Shown here: positions 1 to 10,678 of the stretch, one piece after another | Position numbering within the stretch: the first letter of the stretch is position 1 | Layout of the letters: each line of letters starts with the position of its first letter | Origin: Lates calcarifer | Lineage: Eukaryota; Chordata; Actinopteri; Centropomidae | Assembly (NCBI RefSeq): GCF_001640805.2 | Contig: NC_066850.1 | Location: forward strand, 1,383,149 to 1,447,148 | Length of the DNA: 64,000 nucleotides | Reading direction: 5' to 3' | The notes under the pieces: generated by a model | What the model was told of the DNA's origin: nothing | The model's input: the letters and a program-made list of their open reading frames with translations, nothing else | Database searches by the model: none | Made by a program: the position numbers and the translations under genes

Positions 1-1217
1 GGAAATGTTAATGTACCTTTCAACTTTGCGGCTACATTTTTGGGAAGGCCCTCTCCTGTCTGGACAGTGACCTTAAGCACAAAGCGAGATCCGTGAAGAA
101 ATGGTTTTCCCGTTGTGGTGGTGGAGAACCTGAGTGGCCTGCACTGAGCCCTGACCTCCACCCCATCCCACACCTCTGAGACTGAGGCGAAACACAGGCT
201 TTGAGCAAGGACTGATGTCAGTTTGACGTTATATGAGGAGGATAGTGTAGAGCAGAGTCGACAATGTGGCACTAAATTAGTTAAATTTGGCTTTAATTAC
301 TATGAGTGACAGTGCCAGCAGCCGGTTAGCCTAGCTTAGCATCTTACAACTCATTTGTTTAATCTGTAATGAGATATATAATACAGCATCACAATCCCCC
401 GTCAGCCAAAAGATGCTGGAAGGATTTTAGTTTGCACCTCTTGAAAGCCAACAGGCAAGACAAAACGTTTTCAAAAGCAGAGAGACCTTCAGCTTTCCAA
501 ACGATCACAGTTAACTCTGACACTCCAAATCAAAGAGCAGGAGCGCCACAGACAATCAAACACATCAGCTGCAGCTTGTTTATCAGTAGCTTTTCAGATA
601 CGGCGCCGACTCTGATGTCCTTTTTATTTCCCTCTGAATAACTGTATAATGCAGCGCGTGTGTACACTGTCACTAAAGGTAGCAGAGGTGGATGAGGCAG
701 AATAAAGACAGAGTGGGTAATAATGAAACACTTCATTGTATCCCATATTGTTGATATACAGCAGTTTGAGAGGTGGATTCTTCCTTTAACGTGGGCTGAT
801 GCACAGACCGCTAAAGATCCATTGTGAAACGCTGACAGCCGATTACTTCCCTCCACAGTCATCTTTTAAGGTGAAGCTCCTGTTACGCTTCAGATGAGTC
901 GACACTTTAAAAAAAGGGCATCTTAAGGTCCCTGTCCTGCCTCTTTTTTTAAAACTGTATCCTGTTTGATGGACAATTTCATATCCTCTGCTTTTCCCTG
1001 TGCTCAGCACAGTTTTTAAAGAGCAGATAGCTGCAGTTTAATGGAGTTCGGTCGAGATGCTAGCAGTCTCTCGGCTATTCTTAGAATGACCCTCTCCTCC
1101 TGTCTTTCTCTGTTCCCTCCATCGCTTCCATTCCCCCACCTCTTTCCTTTCACTTCTTTTTCTCTGCTCACCCCCTTCCCTCTCTACTTTCTCCTCCTCT
1201 TTCCCTTCTTCTCCCAG
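1..1217. other. gsap intron sequence upstream of the first recognised exon
   Basis: Holds a decayed Tc1-type transposase fragment (60-180) and, from about 1086, a long pyrimidine tract. No exon could be supported with confidence. Confidence 0.5.
60..180 (+). mobile_element. decayed Tc1/mariner-type transposase 3' fragment
   Basis: Frame 78-179 reads HKARSVKKWFSR, then EWPALSPDLHPIPHL and a stop. It resembles the end of Tc1-like transposases, where the catalytic Glu follows SPDLNPIEHLWDE; here the sequence breaks before that Glu. It is a fossil without visible inverted repeats. Confidence 0.6.
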
Positions 1218-1248
1218 ATGGATATCAGGTCACCCCACACATCCACAG

Positions 1249-1360
1249 GTCCTGTCCTCTCCTTTCCTTTCTCCTCTCCTTTCCTTTCTCCTTTCCTTTC
1301 CTTTCTCCTCTCCTCTCCTCTCCTCTCCTTTCCTTTCTCCTTTCCTCTCCTCTCCTCTCA
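1249..1360 (+). repeat. (TCCTC/TTTCC)n pyrimidine satellite
   Basis: Degenerate tandem TCCTTTCC and TCCTC units, continuing a pyrimidine-rich stretch that starts near 1086. Confidence 0.8.
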
Positions 1361-1488
1361 TGGTTAAATCAATTTTTGGGATGTTGTAGTCGGGGGAAAA
1401 GTCGAGGTGAACTCAATTTGACCTTGCTGAGTGCACAGCAAAGTATGCTTAAAACGCACAAACACAAAGTTTTACTGTAAGCCACACT

Positions 1489-1516
<28 letters not shown>
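1489..1516 (+). repeat. (CA)n microsatellite
   Basis: Fourteen uninterrupted CA units, 45 bases upstream of gsap exon a. Confidence 0.9.
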
Positions 1517-1519
<3 letters not shown>

Positions 1520-1561
1520 CACATGCACAGAAAATAATTAGTGTGTGTTATTGCATTGCAG

Positions 1562-1657
1562 ATGGTTGACAAGCTTCGAGAACATCTCAACAGGCACCTG
1601 CCTCGACTGGGGAAGAAGAAAACTGACTCACTGGTTGTCTGCTACGTAGCCAAACTG
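1562..1657 (+). CDS. gsap: gsap coding exon a
   Basis: Acceptor TTGCATTGCAG precedes base 1562. The 96-nt exon is in phase 0 at both ends and encodes MVDKLREHLNRHLP through YVAKL. The ATG here is internal to the protein and not a start, because an acceptor precedes it directly. The donor GTTGGT is non-ideal. Confidence 0.7.
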
Positions 1658-4600
1658 GTTGGTGCACTGTTTGTGTTTGTGTGTGTTGGTCAGAGATAAA
1701 GAGAGGTCCAGGAACTCTCTATATTTCTTTGAACCCAATTCTTCTAACGGTGCACAGCTCTTCAGGTTTTATTTATTTAATATTTGCCCTTACTCTTTTT
1801 CTGGGAAGGTTAAGTGGCACTCACAGAGAGGAAAAGGCAGTGGGTTTTCCACTTCAGCTAAATGCTTTGACGGAGCTCACAGATGGATGTGTGCTCTTTA
1901 GTTTAGAGAGGTTGCTGGAAGCCATCAAGTCGCCGTCTCAGTCCTCTAAAACAAACATCTTTTTTTTGGTTAAGATATTCATCCTCAACCACTCTTTCTA
2001 GCATTATGCATCCACCAAAGAGTTAACTGCGACTGCAGACTTCTCACTTTTCAAAATCCTATTTTCACCATCCTCGCTATTTTTAGTTTCGGGTTGTCAA
2101 AAATCTGTCTAAACATTTTGCTCTGACTGTCCAGCCACCTTAATCCAGATGGGAGAAGGGAGGAGCTGACAAAAACATTTAGTGATGACAGTGAGTTTAA
2201 AGGTGCTCTACAGAGGGTTTTCACTGTGAAGCACCAAAGTGCATCGTGTGCATCCTTGAGATGTTGAATGCAAGTCAAGAAAAAAAAAAAAAAAGGTTTG
2301 CAAACCACATTGTTTACATTCAGGTTTTATTTGCTTCTTTGCTGTTGCACTGCCGTGTTTCTCTGCTCAGTACTGACACCTGCTGGTCAGCGTAGAGCTA
2401 ACATGAAAGTGGAATTAATACAATGAAGGAATAGTTTGACACTTTGAGAAATAAAGCTTAAATAAAGCTCCCGGCGAAGAAATAGTTAGAATAAATTGTA
2501 AACTGTAGTTTCTACACTTTTTTCCTTAGGTGATTAACATTAATCATCTTGTTACAATTCAATGTTGAGCTGAGACACTTTGGGTCCGGGTGTTCGTCTG
2601 GTGTTATTCAACATCATTGCAGACCAAACACCTTCCAATCAATGTTATCCAGTGGATATAAAGGTTTATAGATACCACTTCATTGTACCCTTAGTATCCA
2701 CCCACAGAGAGGCAGGTGGGATCTGTATAAGCAAGTGGAAAGACGGAACCGCTCGCTGTCTCAGTACCCTATAGAGGCACTTGGTTCTGTAAAGTCAGTC
2801 TTTAGTATTCCTGGGAGGTAAATCCTTTCACAGCCAGGAGCCGCTGAAAGCAGACATGCAGCATATATCACCACAGCAGTATTAAATCAGGCCAAGGGTA
2901 AGGCAGGAATTGAATAGAAAGCAGGATGCACGACGTTTTGGGACTTTATGGAATTGCAAATGACAGAGCGAAAAAACAACAAAGAAATCCTCCCTGCTCA
3001 CAGCTGGATCTGTCGACGGCTCGGCGCGACAGGCTCATGAGTTTTAACCTGTGCCTTCCGCCTCAGAATGAAAGTAGCAGGAACAGGCGTGTCTGTAATC
3101 ATTGTCGGCATTGCTCCGCAACAGACAAACGCGGTGATTATTGAATTTATTCCGCTCGCTCAGAGTGAAGAAGTTTCCCATCCTGGGAGCCAGACTTATT
3201 AAAACATACTCACAGGAAAAACCCAGGAGAAGGAGGCTTGGGGGACATTTTACTTAAAGAACAGTCGACTAACTCACAAGTGAGCAATGTGAACTCACAT
3301 CAAGCTGACTCATACTTTAAAAACTCAGGGTGGTAGTATTTCAAAGACGGCTGACTTCCCTTCCACAAATAAAGAACATCTCTCCCTCTTGTTGGTGCTT
3401 ATTGAGACTAATGGTTGCGTTGACATGGGGGAGAAGTTGGGGGTGAAAAAGATTACAGCTTTTAAGAGCCAGGGAACTTCTGCTATGATAGATTACAGCT
3501 CCACAGTACATTATTGTCATATTTATTTATTTCCCATCTCTGTTGCTACAGACAACCAAGATGCATTCCTTTTCAGAAACACAGCCAGTGTCAGAGCAAA
3601 GAACGACCCACTGATCGCTGAATATGAATTACTCAAAGCAGGAATACATATTAAAAGTAATGCAATGAACTGAAATAGGCTGGAATATTTTTAATTATGC
3701 AGCAGAAAAGTTATTCTATACCCAAGGTTATTAAACTTTTTTTCAGCAGGGGACCCACAGAGTAAATCCAGTCTTTTTGTCAGGCTGAGGTTCATTAAGA
3801 CAAATCGCTGATTCTGGATTTTATTCTAATAGGAAACCACACAGGGATTACTGCGAGAGAATCTGTAGCTTTAAATCACTTGTTTGCCTTTTTCCAGCAC
3901 AAAAATCTCTGCTACATATTTTTATCTATTTACTGATTGTCAGGGGCCTGTATTACAATGAGCAACGAGCACAAGAGATGTTAGCTGGACAAGAAATTAA
4001 ACTTTGAATAATTTATTTTATACCATTAACAGAGCAGTGGAAAAACTGTTTGCTTATAAACACGGTTTTTGATTTTTGCAGTGTTACTTGTATCATGTGT
4101 TTACAAAACCTCCAATATAAATCTAAATGTATAAATCCCACTGTTAGTTTCCATGTAGCCACTGTCCACAGGACAGGGAATCTCTCCAGCAGCTACAGCA
4201 GGAACTGATGTTTCAGTATTAATCATCTGACCAGAGATAATCATGCATTAGTCAGAGTGACCAAACTTTTATTTCATTTTGCTGCTCAAACTTCTACGTA
4301 AGTAAAGAATGTGAGTTCCTTTTCCACCACACTGACCAGCTTCAGTCACACACATCAGCTCATCTTATTACACAATGAACATAATCTAGATTTTCTCAAA
4401 CAGTACATGACCAACACATGGAAAACAACCAAGAAAGACAAGATAAATTATAGTAATATAAATAAAACTAATTAAGAAGTAATGAAAAGAAAATGGCCTA
4501 AAAAATAAAAATAAAAAAGATAAAGTAGTAGGACCCAATTGCAGCACTCAGCCAGTGTGGCTCATCCCTGAAACAAACTAGCACCCACAGTCTATTTAAC

Positions 4601-7600
4601 AGCAGGCATCAGTACCGTCAGGGAGCAGGCAGGAGACAATAGTTTCAAAACCAGGTAACAGTCAGGACGGCAGATAAATCTGAGGGAGTGGGCCTGAACA
4701 CAGAAGCCAGCAGGTCAGTATCCCGAGGAAACAGTTCACACAGCCACAAACTAAATCCAAAGGGCACGGACAAGCTCAGGGTCAGAGACAGGAGATCAAT
4801 ACAGACAAGGAGGCTGGAAAGTCTTGCATCAGAAATGGCAAAGAACAAGAGTGAGTGAACTGAAGAGGCTTAAATACCGGCTCAATTGGTGGGTGGAGGT
4901 GCACTGGCACAGGTGAGCTGAGTTGGCTGATGAGATGGGCGTGGCTGGCAGGTGGAAAAGTAATGAAGCAGAACTGTGACAAAAATGTAATGAGAACAAT
5001 AAACAAAGAACAAATAAATATATTCAATACAAAAAATAAAAGGTTAAGAGAGAAAAACTCATTTGAAATAATGATGTAAAGTAATATAAAAGTAAATTAA
5101 TTAAAAATAAGAAATGAAGGAAAATGAACAAACAAAAAACAAAAAGCTGAAACAAAAGAAAAATCACACACCAGTTTTTAGTTAAAGAGATTTTAATATG
5201 CTTGAAAAAACATTTTATCAGTGCAGAAGTGAAAAAAACCCAGAGGAGCTTATTATTACATTTGTCCTCAACACCTCTATAGTTTAAGTCTGTTGTGTAA
5301 AAGAAGCTAATTGAAACTCCCACCCTGAGGTCACTGGAGGACGTTGGTGGTGGAGGCTTTCCCACTGCTACAGGATGTGAATGAGGCAGATTGTCTTCCT
5401 GTTATTCTACAGGAGATGAGAGAGTGGTCGTTCATGGAAAGAAAGAAAGAAAGAAGCGAGTGTGTGTTTCAGCACGCAGCAGGCACGCGTCAGTCAAGTG
5501 CGGTCGAATGATCCCGGATGATACTGTCAGATACGTGCTTGTGTTGAAACATGTGGGTTCCCACTGCGCCGCTCTTGTTCAGTGGAAATGAAAATGGGAA
5601 GTAGGAAAAAAAAAGAGGGAAGTAAGGAAACTGATCATAAAATGGGTGTACGTTTCCACGTGGTCATTGCAGAAAAATGTCTACATTGCATGTTTTCAGA
5701 GAAGTTGCTTGTGTAGCACAGAAACGTTCAGGCCTCTGACTCAAACTGCACGTCAAAGAAAATGTTTCATTTGAATCTTTCCCTAAGCACCTACATGTGT
5801 GTGTTTGTGTGTGTGTGTAGCTGGAGCTCATCAGACACATGCTGGAGTCCGTCTGGCTGAAGTACAAACTCGGCCCTCGTGTTTTGTGCTTGTGAGTAGC
5901 CCTCCCTCCACAGTGTGTGTGTGTGTGTGTCTTCTTTAAAGTCATGTTTTTAACTAATGTAAAGCGCTGACAGAATGTGTGTGTTCATCTTCACACGTGT
6001 GTGCTCCGATCACCCCCCCGCTGTGTGTGCGTGTTTGTCCACATGTGCAAATTGTCGGTGACCCCTCTTCACATGTGCGCTCACGTTATGTAACATTTTC
6101 TGTGTTTATATGTGTGTGTGCGCTCCAGGACACAGCGGGGCAGTCCAGCCGAATGGTCCGTGTTTCACTTCATGTTTCGGATCCTGGAAGCCACGAGGGG
6201 TCTCTGCCTGCCACTCCCACCCGGTAAAACCCACACACTTTCACTTTGTCAGTTGTTATAATCCAGTCTGTCTCTGTCTCACCCGGAATAACAATGCGTG
6301 TTTGCACTGAGAGACAAAAGACCAACTCTCCCCCGCACTAATGTAACCAAAAATATGTTAAACATTAGCATAGTGCAGACATGGGTAAAGCAGAGTGTGA
6401 ATACATTTTCAATCATTTGAATTCATTTTCCCCCCCGTTACACAATCCTGTGATTTTAGTCGCTCATGAGCAAAAGTTTGTGGGTCAGAATCCTAAAGTG
6501 TGGGAGTAAGAAAGTAAATGACAGATGCCCTGAAGCATGGCAGTACACCCTTAACACTGAGGCTGCAGGTGTGAATGTGAGTGTGAGACTGTAGAACAGC
6601 AAACATACTCAGCTCGTTTCCTTTTATGTTGGAAAAAAATCACACACCTGCGTGCAGACGTTGTGCAGTCAGGTGTACACTTGTGTTGTAATGAAATTTC
6701 CATTAGCCTTAGCTGAATTGTGAGTTTAGTGCATATTACATAGCCGCTAGCGTGACTGCACACTGTTAGTCTTGATTTGCTTTTTCCTTTCCTTTCTCTT
6801 CTTCTTCTTCTTTCTTGTTTTGCCCTACATTTTTTTCTCTCCCTCCAGGCTATCACACTCTGTTAGCAGTGTTTGCTGTGCGTTGCCTCCCTCATCAGAC
6901 CTTCCTACAGTACATTGATCATGGTTTCCTGCAGCTCACCGAAACCTTTCTGTCTCGGCTCATGACAGGTACACAAACGCCTGGTTTCCTGGTTTTTCAG
7001 TAGATGTGAGGACACTCGTTGACATGATGCATTCCCTAGCCCCTTGTGCTAATCACAAAGTCTAACCTCAGCCTTAAAACCAAGTCTTAACCATTGAACA
7101 GCTTTTTGAATTTGGTGGGAAAAAATGTCAAAAATGTCCCCACAATACAAAAATGTCCCCACAAGGATGGTTTTAAACCAAAATTTGCCCACACAACCAT
7201 GAACATGAACACACAGCTAAGTCTTTGTGTACATGTTAAATATCTCTCCATCAACATGTTGACGTGGTCACTCTGGTTTCCCAAGACTTGAATTCTTGTT
7301 AGTTTAGTAAGTAGTTAGTTAGTAAATTCATTCATTCAGCCAGTGTAAATCACAAAGTCTGTTTTGTAGAATGTTCTTTTTATGTAAGGCACACTGTCTT
7401 AAAAACAAAACAAAAATAATCATTGTTTAAAATCTTGTTATTATATGAAAATGGAAGCCGTATGGAAGTATGACGTGAGTATAGTAAGTTACATATACAA
7501 TATATACATATACAAAATTATATAATAAGATATGAAATACATTAATGCAGCAGAAACATAACAGAAACAAAAAAGTTTTGTATCCAAGCTGATACATTCA

Positions 7601-10600
7601 GTCCAAATAATGTACAAAGCATACAGCATTCAGTACTTCACCATCAGTGAGATTGACTTGAGCAAATTCCTGTTTTGATGTCTGTCAAACCACATTCATC
7701 ATCATATTAGGAGTTGTCATTAAGGAGGGAACTCTTGTGGACTCTCTTGTAATGCCGAGAAGCAAAGAAATACAGGAATGGATTCAAGCAGTGATTGAAA
7801 AAGTAAAAACATTCCACAAACGTCAGCATCTTACTAACATGAAGCAGTTTTTCTGAGCCCATTAAACGCGCACACACGTACAGTGTACGAAGAATGAGAG
7901 GAAAAAAGCCAACAACCAGGTAGACGGCGATGATTCGAATGAAAAGTTTTGTAACTCTTTCGTAACACTGCTTCTTGTTGGGCCTTTGAATTCGCTTGAC
8001 CCCTCTAACGAGTAGCACATAGAAGGACAACAAGACTATTTGGCTGAACACTATATATATGATGTAGACTTGTTCAAGCATCGGTGCGATCCTTTGATTG
8101 CTGCAGGAACGGAAGTCAGTCTGCTCACTCTTGGTTTTCACGTCTGTTAGTGAAAACACAACTGGAAGAGCCTCCAGGGTGGCGAGCATCCACACAGACA
8201 TCAGTAACAACCGCTGCCAGTTACGACCCAGCTTTTCCCACTTTGCATTGTGAAGAATCTGTCAAATGAAATGGACATTTTTAGTTTGATATCTGACTGC
8301 TTGCTGCTGTCACTACTTTTACACATTGTTCATTTACCTAAACATCTAAACAAAGCCTTACATACCTGGTAGTACCTCTGAATACTTATCAGCACCAGAA
8401 TGTTTAAGTCGGAGCTGATGCAGAAAAAGAAGAAGAAGAAGAGAAACTGACAGACGCTGTGTGTCAGATGCGATCCACTGAAGAAAATGACCACGCCAAA
8501 AGGCAGGCAGAGCAGGCAGAGGAGGTCCGACACCGCCAGGTTGAAGAAGAGGCGCTGCGACATGGTGGAGCCGTGAAGATGCTGACTGAGCGTGATTATC
8601 ACGGCGATGTTGGCGGGGATACCAAGCAGACAGATGACTGCGATAATCACACCAGCGCAGATGTACCAGAGGTGGAGGCAGGAGGTCAGAGGAGATCCCG
8701 AGGAGGAGCAGCTGGTGATGTTGAAGCTCCCGTTAACACTCATCATGGATGGGGAATGAAGGAGAGAGATGAAGGAGTGATGAGACTAAACTGAAGCGAG
8801 TCTGGGAGGTAGAAATGTCTACTATTGAGTCAAGCTCAGGCTGTCTGACCTGGTTGTGAGACACCCTAACTAGTCATATATATACCCACATGCAGTGGTC
8901 TGTGGTCATGGTGCTAATGGGGTCAAAAACTGTTTTTGTAGCACTCAAGTCTTCAGAGGCACACTGTCACCTCGGATAGATAGATAGTTAAATAGAAGAA
9001 TTTCCAACAGGATGTTAATCCACACACTCGTATCTACCCCGCTGAAATTTTTGGGGATCATTGAACACATGGCATCCTCTGTTCCAAACTACAGCCTCAC
9101 AGTTCTCAGCATCGCGCCAGTTTCAACCACAGTCACACAGGTGGCTGAGCTGTACCACACCTGTGGTGAACTACTTTCTGAAACACGACAGAAAACCCTA
9201 AAAAGCCACAGAACAGTTGCTATGACGGACAGATGTAAACGGCCTTTAAATGCCCAAGCAGGTCACACCACAGTCCGTGTGACGTGTTCACTTGACTCAC
9301 TTCAAGTCAGAGGTAGAGTTCAGCTACCATGGGGATTCGTTCCTTCACTCAAAGACAATGATAATGTGTGTTTTGTTTATCTTGTATTGGATTTCATAGA
9401 ACGGAAAAAATGTTCAAAAACCAAACACTGTGACTTGGCACTGAAATCAACAAAACCAAAATATCTGGCCTCCCTCGTTGCTCTCGATCGGGGTGTAGTT
9501 TACATGGTTCTTTCTCATGAACAGAACAAACAAAGATCCTTGGAGATGAAAAGATTATTTAAAGGACAGAGTCCAAATGGTTTCAAACTTCAAAGTGAGG
9601 GAAAAGGCAGTTGCATTACTTTGAAGTGAGAGAGTTCATGCGTCACTTCTCCCCAGGGATTAATCAAATATCTACATATCTGTAATATAATGGGCCGGGC
9701 AGGTGTGCACTTTCTGCCTCATTATAAACACACACAGTCTAACTAGTCTTCCGTAGCCTGAGTGCAGACCTTTGATTTGCTGACCAGGCGTCCATTTTTC
9801 TTTCAAACCAAAGCTAAATGCTAACATTTGCATGCTAATGGTGATAATACCAACATGCTCTTTTTAATGTGTGTTCATCCTGTCCACTGTGTCAGTTTGG
9901 GGTGTTAGCATGCTGATGAGGATGCCGTTGGTCAGCTGGCCACCACATAATCTGGGATTTTCCTCCCATGTCAGATTTGTTTTCGGAACAGTAATTAGCG
10001 CCTCTCTTTTCCTTTCGTTTTGTGTTTAGATTTGGACAACAGCGACGCCAACGAGAGACTCAAGTTCAGCATACTTAAGAGACTCCCTGAGGTACTTCTG
10101 CTTATGAGAGTGTGTGTGTGTGTGTGTGTGGCCAAACATGAAGTTTTTATGCAGGGTGAGGAGTAGTTAAGATTTTTGCAGCATATTCTCAGCCGTCCAA
10201 ATGATGACATGCTGGGTGAAAAAAAAAAAACCTGGAGGACAGAGATGAAATGTTCCAGGCCTGGTCCGGAGTGGATTCCTCAGCCTGGGATGGTATGAGG
10301 AGTGAAACAATGCATAATCCTGTCTGTTACTGAGGGGGGAAGGTTTGATCTTTTCTCGAATGGTTCTCTCCCCAAAACTTCCCATTCTGGTCCAATTAAG
10401 AGTTTGAAGTTATTTTAGGCCTCATCTCCCTCAAGCCCCCCTCAAGCCAATCACAAAGCACTTGTGTAACTGGCTGGTAAGTGTGTGTATGAGTGTGTGT
10501 GTGTGTGTTGGGGAGGGGGCTGTGCATGCAGTTGTCTGCTTAGCCTGTGTGTGTGTGTTTATGTCCTAACTCTTGTGTAACTTCCACGTGTTCCAGTGTG

Positions 10601-10624
10601 GGTACAGTATATTTCTTTTGTAGC

Positions 10625-10678
<54 letters not shown>

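Noticed and set aside
1218..1248. Peptide GYQVTPHIHR as gsap coding sequence
   Set aside because: Its frame ends two bases into a codon, while exon a must begin in phase 0; no alternative acceptor mends this.
1041..1367. 108-codon plus-strand frame
   Set aside because: Made of the pyrimidine satellite; the Ser/Leu/Phe/Pro-rich product is an artefact.
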